NCBI GenBank assembly: GCA_020091685.1
Contig: CM034596.1
Span: 1,461,555-1,525,554, forward strand
DNA length: 64,000 nucleotides
Reading direction: 5' to 3'
Source of the DNA: Lutjanus erythropterus
Lineage: Eukaryota; Chordata; Actinopteri; Lutjaniformes; Lutjanidae
Part shown: piece by piece, positions 26,501-35,630 of the stretch
Numbering within the stretch: position 1 is the stretch's first letter
Layout of the letters: every line of letters starts with the position of its first letter
Translations under genes and position numbers: made by a program
Notes under the pieces: model-generated
Told to the model about the DNA's origin: nothing
The model's database searches: none
What the model saw: only the letters and a program-made list of their open reading frames with translations

Positions 26501-29500
26501 AGTGCTCATAGTGTAGATTGACACCCAATTCAAAAACGTCTGTCCAGTGTTGTAGTGCAGAGAACCAGTGCCCATATTTTGCGCAAAATGTATTTAGATC
26601 TTTCACATTTAAAAGGCTACTGCTAACAATTTTAACAGTGCAAGTGTAGAACTGGTCTGCATGGGCTATAATCCACACCATCTGTCCATACACTTTTTAT
26701 CTGGCCTCCTTCCTTGTTCATTTTAAGACGGCAATCATACGACTTCTCCTAGAAATACCTACACTGGACCCAGACACTCTCAATCATTCCCAGTCAATCT
26801 GAAAAAAAAACCAAAAAAACAAACAAAAAAAGGATTCCTTGCAAAGGTCCTAGAAGAAGTCTTTGTAGAGCAGATAATTTTATGAGTTCCTCCTTAAGGT
26901 TATGAATGTTCTTCTTTTAGCTGGTGACTGTAGTCATGACACTGTCTCAGTCCTGTTGAATCTGTCTGCTTTTAACACTGGTGATCACACTATTTTTTGA
27001 CTTTTACATCTTAAAAATTGTGTGGGTATCTCAGGTTTGGTTTTAGATTGGTCTCATATTTATTTGTAATTTTGTGGGAAAACTGAGAATTCTCAATCAG
27101 CTCCAGTACCGCCAAAATATGTTCCACAGGGTTGAATTCTTGGGCCCTCTCAATTTTCCATTTATATGGTACTGCTTGAACAATCATTAAAATTACCCAA
27201 TATCAGTTGCCATTTCTATGCCAGTGACACACAATTATATCTCTCCTTTGACACAAATGACACCAGTCAATCAAGCAACAGTTACAGTAAATCCGAAATT
27301 ATGATCACAGGCCCAGTCACATCACAGAATTTCATCTCCTAATTATAGCAAGTAGCGGTTAGTTGGAAATGCATCATGAATATACAGATATTTCTGAGTC
27401 TGACCATTTTTAGAAACCTTTGGAATAATGTAAGAACACAACTGAACATAGGTCTTCATCAGTATAGCACTTTTAGACATTTTAATGCAGAAATGTTTTA
27501 GCTTTAACTATAGACTACTGCTGAATAGTTTTATCTATAACAATGCATTATGATTAGGGGTGTCACAATTTCAATAATAAATCAGAAACTGATCAAAATG
27601 AGCTTTTAATTATAATAAGAATTTAATCTAATGGCAGAATCAGGAATTCTGTGGCATGAGGAAGAATCTGAAGAAGAAAACAACACTTTTAAAACGGCAC
27701 AGTATAGCTTGCCAGCCATGATATCACACTTGATACCATATAAATCAAAGAAGAATTTGAAAATCTAGGCTAAATGACAGTTGTCAAGGCATAAAACCAC
27801 TGATCTGTTGATCTTTACAAATCAAGATTTGATAGTCTAACAACAGCATAGATGTCAGTGCAAAATAAAATAATGTCATATCAAATTGTGGATCTGGAGA
27901 ATCGTGACACACCTAATTATAATTGATATGTAGAAGATATGTTGTTCAGTGAAACTTGATCTTTAAAGTCACTAATAATCACTGTGGAGTAAATTTAGTG
28001 GAGTTGAAAGTACAACATTTCTTTATGAAATGTAGCTAAGCATAAAGTAGCATTTGAATGAAATTTTAAACTCCTAATTAAAGTAAAAGTGGCTCAAAAC
28101 TGTACTTAAGTACAATTGTTGAATACTTCAGTAAATATCAACTCTGCCTTATTAATGGTCTAATCATATAATGCATTGTGTAACTTTTCAGCATGAACTG
28201 TTTTTAAATTAGCACAAAGGAGGGAGGGCTTTATATTTACACCTCAGGGGGAGTATTCTCAGAATTGCAGGCACCGACATGCAGTTCCCACCCAAAGTGA
28301 TCTCGTTTGGCTTCACCTTTTCCTGTGGATGTGTGCTGCACACACACTGTGTGCACACACATCTACATAGAGTAATTAAAGACCTGAGAGAGTGAGTGAA
28401 GGAGAAGGAGCATGTCTAAGCAGAGGATCACCTGCAGGCAACAAGGGCAGTCTTGGACCACGACAGCATAAGAAAAGAAAGGAGAGAGAAGCAGACAGAG
28501 ATGTACGAGGAAAGTGCGATAAAGGATTACAACAGGGCAGTGGTTTCCTATTGGCTGGAGAAGGGGGGTTGTCAGTACACAGGACTGGTGGTCTGCATGT
28601 TTAAATAGCATAAAAATACACAGATGGCCCTCTCTTATCAGATAGTGGTGAGTTGGACATGGGGAGAGCCACAGTGGAGCATGTGGTTGTGGCAAATGTA
28701 TCGCAAGGTAATAACGCAAATACTGGACGATTCTCCAAAACCCTGGATCACATTCAATGACAACACTTGAAAATGTCTGCCTTTTTTTTAAATCTGTACT
28801 TGCCAACTATGGCAAAGGTTAGGTGATTATGGCAAAGAAATAATGATTAAAGGGATGGTTGGGATTATCTGAAGTTGGGTCATACTAGGTACAATAGTCT
28901 GTAGTAGTAATAGGGTAATAATGTGTTACCTACAGTAGATGCTGCATGGCATATCCCCAGTTTAGAGAAGCAGAGGTGAGAACCAACATTGAAGCTAAGC
29001 AATGGACTGCTGTGGACAGGCTCCTCAGCAAAACGTATCTAGGCCAGCTAAAAAACATCTATATCTGTTTAAGTGTACACAATATTTAGGCTATTTTGAC
29101 TGCTTCACCTTGCCGCCAGACAATATTTTCCAATAGTGAAATATGTTCTGTATATAAGCCTAAAATTGTTCTTCCTCACTTAACAAGACCCCATTGACAA
29201 AATCAGTCATTTCGCCTTGGAGAAAGCAGGGGTTGCTGTCTACTGCTTGATCAGTTAGCTTGTGTGTTATTATGTGACTCCCATGTCTGGCTATTTCCTG
29301 TCAGAAATGGCTGCCTGATGGCAAGGTTAAAAGTGGTTATTTTACTTTTATTTAACCAGATAAGTCAATTGAGAACCAATAATGATGAGCTGGACAAGAG
29401 GCAGCAACAGGAAGTAAGCTGACAAATGACAAGAAAACCTAGATACAATTAGAACAGGAAAATGATCTCATGATAGAACTGATACCAGTAAATCAATTGA

Positions 29501-32500
29501 TGAGTATGGAGTGATGACCGATTGACCAATGAGCACAGGTCACAATGATGAGAGCTGAAAGGGGCACCAGTAACAAAGCGTATGGTAGATGACGCCCAGT
29601 TTATTAACAAGATTATTGGAGGCACACCTGTAGATCACATCACCAGAATTTTAACCAGGGATGCTTTGCAGGCTGGGTAAAATATGCTTTGTTTTATATT
29701 GTACCATTAAACTGGGGGACCTTTTTGAAAGTTTTGTTTTATTGCTGACCCAGAGCAGTTCATTGCTTAGCTTTGCTGTTGGTCTGTCAAGCACCATCTA
29801 CTGTAGGTAATACTGACTATCAATAAACACCTCATACAACCCCACTTCAAATAATCCAAACTATCACTTTAAAACACTATGGATAGAAATGTTGATTTTC
29901 TGCTTTTCAATATGTCAAATGAACACACTGTTGTGCTGAACAGAGAGTACGCATTACACAACAGACCTCGCCTGCATATGTACAGTACATGCTGAAATGT
30001 TAACGGCTAACACAAGTATTGTTGTTAACAGACACACCACACCTGCCTTGGACTTCAAGACCTTGTGAGAGATTGTGAATTAATTTTCTTTGTCCACAAG
30101 TCAAACAAAGGAAAATATTTTTATTCATTTGGAGGCTAAAGCTCAAACACAAACACACACTCATCACACCAGGCTGAAACCTTTGTGGACCATGACTGAG
30201 GGAACATTTCCAAGTTGACTCCCATTGCAAAAATAGTGCATGTGGAAACAACAAAGATGATGTGCCACAACACTTTTCAGATTTAAACCATGGTCTTCAA
30301 ACGTCAGTGTTCAGGCTTAGTATTGTTTATAATATTACAATACCAGTAACAATACCAGTACACTGAAAGTGACACTGATAACAATAGAGTACTTCATTTG
30401 ATACCTATCATGTCAATGGAAGCATTTATGCATTCATTTTTTTGTATAGGTGGCTTGTAGTATAGCCATACTTTCAAATGTTTTCATGCTCAATCTCATC
30501 ATACCCTAGACTGTATGTGTTGTAGCTGCTGTGCTACTGGGCTAATCACTGATCAGATCAAATGGAAGAAAACTTGCAGTAAGCAAAACCATACAAATTA
30601 TTTTTTTTTCTCGATCTGGGTAAACAAGGAGTGGCTGGAGGTATTGTTTGACTGAAGAAGTTTTGGTCCTATTTGGCACTGGGTTATTTCAGTCAGTACC
30701 AAAACCCAGCCCTAATCAGTGTTGTTTTCTGTCATTTTTGCAATGTGAGAATTTGCAAAAGTCCTGTTACTGCAAAGTGTGGAGGACTAGGAGGAGCAGA
30801 GGAATGCCACAGTAATGAATCAGCAGTATAAAAGAGTGAAATTATGCAAAACTGTAAGGGGACATGAAGTGTGCTCACATCAGACAGAGCTGGAGTGGTT
30901 TATTTGAACTTTGGACTGTTTACTCAGGCTGTCGGGCTGTTTATTTCAGTTTAGCTGAGGTGAGAATAATGCCATTTGAACTCAGGATCACACCAAATGA
31001 CCACGACAAAAAGCCTAAAAATGCAAGTCTCTGTTCTCTTTCAAGTGAACAGCAGTATGGTTATTTAGGAGTGAGTATGTAACCTCAACCAACTACAGGA
31101 AACGACCCCAAAATGTGCATTTTAATGGGTACAAAGTAGACAGATGCTGACATCTGATAGCCAGCAGTTGTTCATGTTTGAAAAGCCAAGCATAACACAG
31201 TGAACCGAGGGAAAACCGCAGTCTGATCTGATGCTCATTTTCAGCTTTGCTTTTATGCGTTCTAACTGGTTTGCACACTAAAGATGGTAAATCACAGCAG
31301 AGAGCGCAGACAAGTCCATCATGCTTAGCTAAAGTTACAGGGGTCAGGGATTGGGTTTGTTTTTACTACCCTCTCCCAACCAAGCCTTGAGCTGTCTTTA
31401 AAAAATCCTGAAAAAATCCCCTCTGTTGAATCTTTTATTGTCTGAAAAGCTTTCAGTCCAAAACCTTATCAAATACATTCCTCAGAGAGTTCACCCAAGA
31501 TACATAATTGACTCTTCCTCTTTCACTCTGTGCGCCAGTAACAGTTGAGCAAGCCTGACACCTCGGTCAACTTTCTCTGTCTCAGTTTCCCATGCTTAGA
31601 TTTGCAATGTGCTCGGCTCATCTAAATTGAAAAGAAAACCGAATTTTGAAGATGGTTAAAAGATGTTTCTGTGGGGACCTGTAAAAGTGACATGTATTCA
31701 CATCTTCTGTTAGAAAAATGCTAGCTAGCTAGCTATGTATGAAAAGTCTTTTTTTCAGTGATGAGACTAATTAATCAATCATCGTAATTACTTGCATCTT
31801 TGAGAACTGTAAGTCATGGCATTTCGTCATGGCATGTAGGATAATTAGACTGTGTGTTTTACTTTTAATTAGTTTACCTTGTTAAAACTCAGTACCTGCT
31901 ATCTTAAAGTCATGTGGCTGTGTTTTATATAGAAGTGTATTTGCTCCATATATTAGTTTACCTATTGTTACATGTTGTTGTGAGTAGTGAGTACATTGTT
32001 TCCTCCTGCTAAAGTAGCTGAGATTATGCAGTAGGGGTAAAGGTGGGGTATGCAGGTTTTGTAAGCCGATGAATCTCAATCCCAGTTGTTAAATACTGGT
32101 GCTTTGATTTGATGTGTCCAATATACAGAAAATAAAGTATTATTATTAAAGTATTATAGTATTGTATTTCCTTTGGCAAAATCATGCATATATAAAATAA
32201 AGCCCATGTTCTGTAATGCTGCTCAATCTCACTGAAACCTTTAAAAGAGAGTTCATGTCCATGTTTTGATAGACACACCAGGGGCAGTCCTTTATTCTAG
32301 TCCTCACTATCAAGCTAGTAAATCTACACCAATCATTAACTAGCTTGTTAGCTAGTGTTTTGCTAAGATTAGCTAGCTATATAGCTAGCATTTTGCTAAA
32401 ATTAGCTATCTAACGATATGACGCTGTAAGTTGCTTATACAGGAAAAGGAGAAAGTTGACTGATGTACCACCAGTACTCATATGTCATAGAGCAAAAAGG

Positions 32501-35500
32501 AGTGGGACTTAAGAGGGGTCACTTATAAACAAAATTAGCTTGATTGAGAAATTGGATTGCACCTGTTACCATGGAAATCTGCAACTTTCCCAACACCATT
32601 CTGAACAGCATCTGTGGTGTGTATCTTTTTTTTCATATTTATAGCATGTTCCAAAATTCAATCTGCTTCTAAGTTTTTCATTTTTAATATTAAATATTAA
32701 ATCACTTTGCTCGCCTACATCAAAATAAGACACTCCCAGGACAGCTTTGAAGATATGTGGGTTACAGACATGTTACGAGTTCATTGGAGGGATACTGCTT
32801 GTTTGTGCTCACAGATGTTGGCCTGCCACTGACTGCCAAACACATTGCATATGTCAAAATTCATTCTCAGGAATCAATGGTGACCCTTTGTCCCCTAATA
32901 ACTGTAATCTGGGAGAGAAAAAGCTTGACATTTCTTTGTCCCAGCAGGATTGCAGGGTTATTTATTTTGGGTAGTTATTGTGACCAAATACGTTTGATGT
33001 AGATGTGGTTTTTCTGACATAAAAAGAGTCCTGCAGTGAAAATATTGTTTTGACTCGAGGCACAACTTCCCTGTGAAACTTCTATTACTCCTTTGTCAGG
33101 TAAGATGATGGGTCAAAAACAGGTGGATGGGTGATGCTCACATCCATGCAGAATATTAATTAATATTGTATATTTTAATAAATTACAGTATTTGACTAGT
33201 ACTTGGCAGATGGCCAGTATTACAAACTGCAAAAAAGGTTATACAGCCCTGCACTATCAGTTTAAGCTGTGGCTGCAGGTTGGCTAACAGTGTATCATGG
33301 TCCATAAATTAATGCCCTTGATAAATGAACATTTACCAGAAACAAGGGTAAATGCCTGCTGCACAAAAAGGTACCAGATTTTATATATTAGTTTTTGGTG
33401 TAGGCTTTTGATGTTCATCCTTTCATCAAAGTTACAGACTAAAAGTTTATTGAAAGCAGTACATCGTCATCACAGATGTGCTACATCTTAAATGTTTAGT
33501 TCCTGCCTGCATGTAATTTCCCATTAAGACAAACAAGTCTTTTGAAAAACCACGATGTACTCGCAGTATGACCCTAACAGTGACAGTAAATGTCAGGACC
33601 ATATGAGTAGATATGATCGATTTTAGGGGAAAACTAAACATGTACAGTCATTACTGTCAGTATAACACTGGACAGAGTGTAGGCAACGCTTAAAGCCCTG
33701 AATTCCCTCATTGTGAAATCATGCAACAAACTGTAACCTAGTAGTAAAATTGAAAACAGTTTAATGTGGCTAACATAACCTTGAGAGTGAGTCAAAGAGC
33801 CTTCACCCTACTTTTAGTAAGAATTATAATCACAGACATAGGGCTGTGTTAAATGATTTTAATGCCCAACGGGCAGCACAACAAGCTGACAACACAGCAT
33901 CTACCATATGTAGTATCACTTTATAATGATGTTTTTCACATGTTAGCAAACAGTTGCCAGGTTACACGTCCAGCAAGAACATAGCAAAAGAGTCATATTC
34001 CTGGCTTCCTGATCAATGGAAGTCTCACATTCACCCTCATTTAGATCTGTTTTGGTCTTCACCAACTCCCAAATCCCTGGTTTACACTTGCCACAGTGTT
34101 CCCAGTGTCCGGATGCTTGCGGCAAAAATTCGGGCCTCAAATTGTTATACATGCTGAATTATTGTAACAAGATGCCCACTGCACATGCTGAGCTTTGGAT
34201 TTCAACATAGATGCCGTCAAAGTAGTCTGGTTGAGCAGGTTCACTTGCACACACATACCTACAGTCCTTCATGGGAGAAACTACACGCAAAGCCAACGGA
34301 ACAATTTCAATTTGGAAGCAAGCAACAGAAATTACAATATGTATGCTTACAATATAACATACAAATGTAGTGTTTGGTGGTATGTCAGTGTTTAGTCCCA
34401 GGCAGCGCGTGTAGCCATGTTGGACACTGATGTCCTTTCAGTAACACTCCTTCAATTCTTGTTTATTCACATTGTCTTTTGTTTGTATGCCCCTGGTGTT
34501 TTGAAGAATACTGCAACAACCAACATGTTGAGCACCATCTGCAGCGGCCTGAGCCAAGATGGCTCATGCAAGTAGCAACAAAGCTTAGGGAAAATATCTG
34601 TCTCTTAAAACTACTAAATACCACAGTTTTCCCACCTACACTGTGAAAAAAAGTTGAGAAAACTCATAGTTTAATTGAAATTGCTTTCACTATTTTTAAG
34701 TTCTGACTTGAACTCAAACTCTTAAGTTTAACTTTGCAATGTTTTTGCTGACCTGTTATGTTCTGTTGAAATAATTTACTTTTCATCTTTAGATTAACAT
34801 GAATCTTTGAGTTTTACTGTATTTCAAAAATTGTTAACAGTGAGCTGTGTCATTATCTCAGAGTATCATTGTTATCAAACAGAAAATTATTATCATCTAT
34901 TATCATTATCTATTATCAATTATAATCAAATTTCAATATAATAAAAAACTAATAATAAATTCCCTTTAAATACTGTGTTTTCTCATCTATTTTTCCCTCT
35001 TTTTTTACAGTATAGTTGTTAACTCATGCTAGACAGTTAGCATATAGCAGGTATATCTGAACTTTTTATGCTGAAAACAGCTGCCTGAAAACAAAGTTGA
35101 TGAGCAGTAAGTCTGAACCAAAATAGTAAAGTTGTCAGCTGTGGAACCAAAACAATGAGCTGCAAGACTCTAAAAGGCCAGTAAAGATGACAGTTTGGTT
35201 TGAGTTTGGTTTAATTAGTGCAGCTTTAATCTCCCCATATCAAGACTTTTTTTTATTAAAAGAACTTACCATTTGTAGCCTGGTGGTCCTGATTTGTGGT
35301 GACATCCAAGTCCACTTTTTGTCCACACCGTCCTAAACCCTGGATGAGCTGCTGCAAAGGTAATTCAGCCTCCATGCTCGGGTAGCACCTGTTGCCGCTG
35401 GAGCACCTGGGCGTGTAGACCCCGCAGAGCTCTCCCTCCTGCCTGGCACACACTGGACAGCAGCCGCAGCCTGGCTCCCTCACTATCTCTTGACATACTG

Positions 35501-35630
35501 CTGTGACTTTGGGACACGCAGCCAGACGCTCCGCGGTACAACTTGGGCATCGGAAAGCCAAATCCCCAAGCAAGATTCCAGGTAAAGCAAAATATGCAAA
35601 CAGCAACCCGTAAGTAATATATATGACCAT
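6758..35630 (-). CDS. igfbp2: Insulin-like growth factor-binding protein 2, whole gene (4 coding exons)
   Basis: Secreted carrier that binds IGF-I and IGF-II and controls their access to the IGF1 receptor. Exons are 35270-35630, 19479-19630, 13354-13494 and 6758-6916. All junctions have GT donors and AG acceptors, phases match (1, 0, 0), and the spliced frame is 270 residues. Residues 1-22 are a hydrophobic signal peptide. The N domain holds 12 cysteines (28, 31, 39, 46, 55, 57, 58, 61, 69, 76, 82, 102) including the family signature GCGCCPVC. Residues about 107-171 are the unconserved linker. The C domain has six cysteines (174, 208, 219, 230, 232, 253) with the thyroglobulin type-1 CWCV and an RGD at 248-250. 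The 18-cysteine count is canonical, and the RGD plus CGVYTPRC favour IGFBP2 over IGFBP5. It could be teleost igfbp2a or igfbp2b. The gene runs away from the RAMP gene at 53062. Confidence 0.96.
6917..8280. other. igfbp2 intron 3, proximal part
   Basis: Intronic, without coding signal. It contains short CA/GT tracts (7044-7062, 7207-7226, 7828-7866) and a GC-richer patch near 7310-7345. Confidence 0.6.
8281..9672. mobile_element. Nonautonomous inverted-repeat transposon, family 1, copy 2 (expanded)
   Basis: The left part carries CTGCAGTAGATTCAAG, GCACAGAAGCTAAGCAATAA and CTGCTGCAGACAGG; the right end reads CATCTACTGTAG, ACTATGGATAAGTACCTCAT, ACAACCCCATTTCAAATAAT. Ends and interior match copies 1 and 3, but the spacing is longer (1.4 kb), so foreign sequence has probably inserted between about 8760 and 9540. 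Confidence 0.7.
10524..10690. repeat. Interspersed repeat with degenerate 'gatgtaacaagacaaaa' units, copy 1
   Basis: Begins AATGGGAAGTAACTAAGCAG and TTAAGTAGA, then runs into degenerate tandem units such as GGACATAACAAGATGAAA. The same start and units occur at 51897-52660, so the two parts belong to one family. Confidence 0.65.
11772..12525 (+). mobile_element. Tc1/mariner transposase remnant (igfbp2 intron 3)
   Basis: The plus strand follows a Tc1/mariner transposase order: CTGCAAGGAATTTAGGGATT, GACCCCTCAGGTGG, AAACACTGAGACTT, TGGCCTGATGAGTCCACATT (WPDEST, first catalytic-aspartate block), CCAGCATCTGTGATGGTATG, TTTTGGAGCAACATACCTG, GTTCTAGACTGTCCTGCC (VLDCPA), GCATTATGAAGCGC and AAGTTGTATATCAAGCAGGA (KLYIKQ). 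The frame is broken by many stops and shifts, the segment around the SPDLSPIEN block is deleted, and both ends are lost. It is an old, dead copy in the orientation opposite to igfbp2. Confidence 0.85.
12526..13353. other. igfbp2 intron 3, distal part
   Basis: No repeat or coding signal beyond a short ATGATG run near 12690-12705 and a 20-base tandem duplication, GTGCAAACTGGCTTTTTTAT, near 12836-12877. Confidence 0.5.
13354..13494 (-). CDS. igfbp2: igfbp2 exon 3: start of the C domain
   Basis: 141 bases, exactly 47 codons (residues 172-218), phase 0 at both ends. The acceptor is TCCTTTCAG and the donor AAACAG|GTGAGG. It reads [17 protein letters not shown], then [19 protein letters not shown] and YNLKQ, which closely follows the IGFBP2 consensus ([34 protein letters not shown]). 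It carries the first two C-domain cysteines (174, 208) of the thyroglobulin type-1 module. Confidence 0.97.
13865..14342 (+). repeat. Telomere-like interspersed repeat, copies D and E, ending in (CA)n
   Basis: Copy D (13865-14068) and copy E (14069-14342) lie head to tail. Both show TTGTGTTAC or TGGTGTTAC, GTGG, CTAA-rich units, ACCCTCAAACAGCCCTT and CACAAAGCTGGTC or CACAAAGCTAGTC. Copy E closes in an uninterrupted CA tract at 14296-14342. They sit in igfbp2 intron 2, close to exon 3. Confidence 0.8.
14858..15340 (+). mobile_element. hAT-like nonautonomous remnant
   Basis: CCCAGGGTTTCCCAAACCTT followed by ATGCCAAGGCCCGCCA resembles hAT-type termini of the 'ggttcccaaccttt' class, and AT-rich noncoding sequence follows. 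No transposase frame. The right edge is uncertain. Confidence 0.5.
15341..16534. other. igfbp2 intron 2, no defined feature
   Basis: AT-rich intron with a GGTGGTGGTGG-type simple tract near 16149-16180. No coding signal seen. Confidence 0.5.
16535..16840. mobile_element. Short inverted-repeat transposon (MITE)
   Basis: The left end AGGGCTTTTCACACTGCA and the inverse of the right end CAGGCTTTTCACACTGCA match at 16 of 18 bases. The interior repeats the theme (TTTTCACACTTATTGT, GATTCACACTGCACTT, AATTCACACTGG). About 306 bases, noncoding. Confidence 0.85.
17852..17909. repeat. (ATT)n microsatellite
   Basis: About 19 ATT triplets with two single-base interruptions. Confidence 0.95.
18525..18835. 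repeat. 75-bp minisatellite, about four units
   Basis: CAGTCTTCAGGTCCAAGCAG-type units begin at 18562, 18637, 18712 and 18787, exactly 75 bases apart, with AGATGTTCACCTCG and CCTCCTTGACGCCCTCTCC between. The first unit is shorter on its left. Because 75 is divisible by three, frames stay open over all copies on both strands, but there is no start context, splice support or recognisable protein, so I call it noncoding. Flanking sequence (18240-19030), ending in TGTCAATAAACC, looks like part of a larger unclassified repeat. Confidence 0.9.
19186..19462. mobile_element. Short inverted-repeat transposon next to igfbp2 exon 2
   Basis: Starts AGGGCTGCAACTATTATTTT, CTCAATTAATCGATTAG, TTTGGTCCATAAAATGTCAG and ends GATTAATTGATTATCAAAAT, TAATTATTTCAGCT, the inverse of its start. 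This is a type I know as very common in teleosts. Its right end lies about 17 bases from the exon 2 donor at 19478. Confidence 0.85.
19479..19630 (-). CDS. igfbp2: igfbp2 exon 2: variable linker
   Basis: 152 bases coding for 51 residues (121-171). The acceptor is TTTGGTTGCAG before 19630 and the donor is CTCAG|GTCAGA (GT at 19478-19477). Starting in phase 1 it completes a GAG codon and reads [16 protein letters not shown], then a highly charged stretch ([16 protein letters not shown]) with no cysteine, as expected for the linker, which is the least conserved part of the family. Phase fit with both neighbours is the main support. A repeat element ends about 17 bases into the intron beyond the donor. 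Confidence 0.92.
19733..20836. mobile_element. 1.1-kb transposon with 21-bp perfect terminal inverted repeats
   Basis: The left end at 19733-19753 (AGCAACATTATGCAACATTT preceded by A) is the exact inverse of 20816-20836. The interior includes a tRNA-derived SINE (19775-19890), an inverted pair around CTCTGATTGGCTTAC and AGCCAATCAGAG, and repeated segments with CAAACCATCACCA and GGTGTGGCTTAAGTATGG. No transposase frame. It lies in igfbp2 intron 1, just upstream of exon 2. Confidence 0.8.
19775..19890 (+). mobile_element. tRNA-derived SINE fragment
   Basis: GGGGTGCCCCTGTAGCTCAC followed by TTGGTAGAGCGTGCACC is a tRNA-like A box; GGTTTGACTC corresponds to the B box. TTTGCTGCATGTCA then matches the body of a fish SINE type also seen at 52448-52623. 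It is not a functional tRNA: the stems do not pair and the B box is mutated. Confidence 0.75.
20837..22060. other. igfbp2 intron 1 segment with a hAT-like end
   Basis: Mostly featureless AT-rich intron. Near 21380-21465 CATGACCCCCCATGAAGC, GAGGGTCAGGACCCCCAGG and GACCAGTGCTTAAG resemble the inverted end of a hAT-type element ('cactggttctcaacctgggggtc' class). Confidence 0.5.
22061..23173. mobile_element. Two tandem fold-back elements carrying decayed THAP zinc-finger exons
   Basis: Unit 1 is 22061-22585 and unit 2 is 22600-23173. Each begins ATTCACACGGTGGCCATTTT, and its right part is an inverted copy of its left part. On the plus strand at 22125-22170 and 22685-22735, and on the minus strand near 23130-23040, the arms translate to VPGCK followed by a basic segment; the minus arm reads [20 protein letters not shown], then [13 protein letters not shown]. 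This is the C2CH opening and the middle of a THAP DNA-binding domain, as in P-element-like transposases and THAP host proteins. All copies are broken. Both units share a centre with TTCTGAAATATTAATG and AGAATTCATTTG. No catalytic domain is present. Confidence 0.75.
23463..23502. repeat. (GT)n microsatellite
   Basis: About 20 uninterrupted GT units. Confidence 0.95.
23503..24499. other. igfbp2 intron 1, no defined feature
   Basis: Noncoding; a GGGAGGGGAGGGG patch occurs near 24136-24152. No coding signal. Confidence 0.5.
24500..24830. repeat. Teleost interspersed repeat fragment
   Basis: TTTTAGCATGTTAGCTTTCT, AACATTTGCTAATTAGCACT, AGGTATTTGGTCATAAACCA and TCATCCTGAGGACA follow, in order, a noncoding repeat that I know as abundant in percomorph fish. 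The source class is not determined. Confidence 0.6.
24845..25351 (-). mobile_element. Tc1-like transposon, 5' end and N-terminal transposase half
   Basis: The minus strand encodes [40 protein letters not shown] and [17 protein letters not shown], the paired-like helix-turn-helix of fish Tc1 transposases, then, out of frame, [20 protein letters not shown]. The right edge is the terminal inverted repeat (AAGTTATGCCTGATTGGTGT, ending near 25351), with the usual leader CACTAACAGGTGCCATGATG before the start codon. The copy stops at 24845, so the catalytic half and the second terminal repeat are gone. Confidence 0.92.
25352..26724. other. igfbp2 intron 1, no defined feature
   Basis: Noncoding. Short frames here show no recognisable domain. 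Confidence 0.5.
26725..27265 (+). mobile_element. LINE reverse-transcriptase fragment (L2/Rex1-like)
   Basis: Broken plus-strand frames read [78 protein letters not shown] and [14 protein letters not shown], in that order. These match the RT blocks P-LDP, VLEKVV, VLLDLSAAFDTVDH, YGVPQGSVLGPLLFSIY and CYADDTQLY of L2/Rex1-type non-LTR elements. The catalytic YADD has become YASD, a poly-A-like run interrupts the N-terminal side (26805-26830), and neither end of the LINE is present. Confidence 0.9.
28000..28140. repeat. Teleost repeat of the 'stepwise AAGTA' type
   Basis: AAAGTAAAAGTGGCTCAAAA and TGTACTTAAGTACAATTGTT, in inverse orientation, resemble the common fish repeat 'acttaagtacaattttgaggtac'. 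Truncated at both ends. Confidence 0.5.
28847..29872. mobile_element. Nonautonomous inverted-repeat transposon, family 1, copy 3
   Basis: The left end is TTAAAGGGATGGTTGGGATT, ATCTGAAGTTGG, ACCTACAGTAGATGCTG; the right end is CATCTACTGTAGGTAATACT, ACCTCATACAACCCC, AATCCAAACTATCACTTTAA, its inverse. The interior has AAGCTAAGCAATGGACTGCT. A segment near 29338-29600 starting TTTTATTTAACCAGATAAGT looks like a different repeat inserted within it. Confidence 0.85.
31510..32521. mobile_element. Inverted-repeat transposon, family 2, copy 1
   Basis: The left arm has CACTCTGTGCGCCAGTAACA and CACCTCGGTCAAC; the right arm, inverted, has CTTTTTGCTCTATGACATA and ACATCAGTCAAC. The same arms bound 62243-62678. 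The interior is noncoding and rich in AGCTAGC words (31722-31735, 32340-32410). Confidence 0.7.
32522..34638. other. igfbp2 intron 1, no defined feature
   Basis: Noncoding AT-rich intron. Short frames near 32750-33000 and 33950-34150 have no recognisable domain. Confidence 0.5.
34639..34860. repeat. Teleost repeat with 'acactgtgaaaaaa' end
   Basis: ACACTGTGAAAAAAAGTTGA and GAAAACTCATAGTTTAATTG match the terminal pattern of an abundant fish DNA element ('acactgtaaaaaaa...ttgagaaaactca'). It lies about 0.4 kb into intron 1 from exon 1. Confidence 0.45.
35270..35630 (-). CDS. igfbp2: igfbp2 exon 1: signal peptide and IGF-binding N domain
   Basis: Encodes residues 1-120 plus one base of codon 121. 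The ATG at 35630 is preceded in frame by a TAG a few codons upstream, so it is the first possible start; its context (A at -3, G at +4) is good. The signal segment [15 protein letters not shown] is followed by [14 protein letters not shown], typical of the mature start of IGFBP2. The signature [17 protein letters not shown] and CGVYTPRC follow. The donor is ATG|GTAAGT on the minus strand (GTAAGT at 35269-35264), leaving phase 1. The linker just begins here, after the last N-domain cysteine at residue 102. Confidence 0.96.

Noticed and set aside
28363-28806. 147-codon minus-strand open frame in igfbp2 intron 1
   Set aside because: No recognisable domain, no splice context tying it to igfbp2, and composition (Leu/Cys/His-rich) typical of chance frames.
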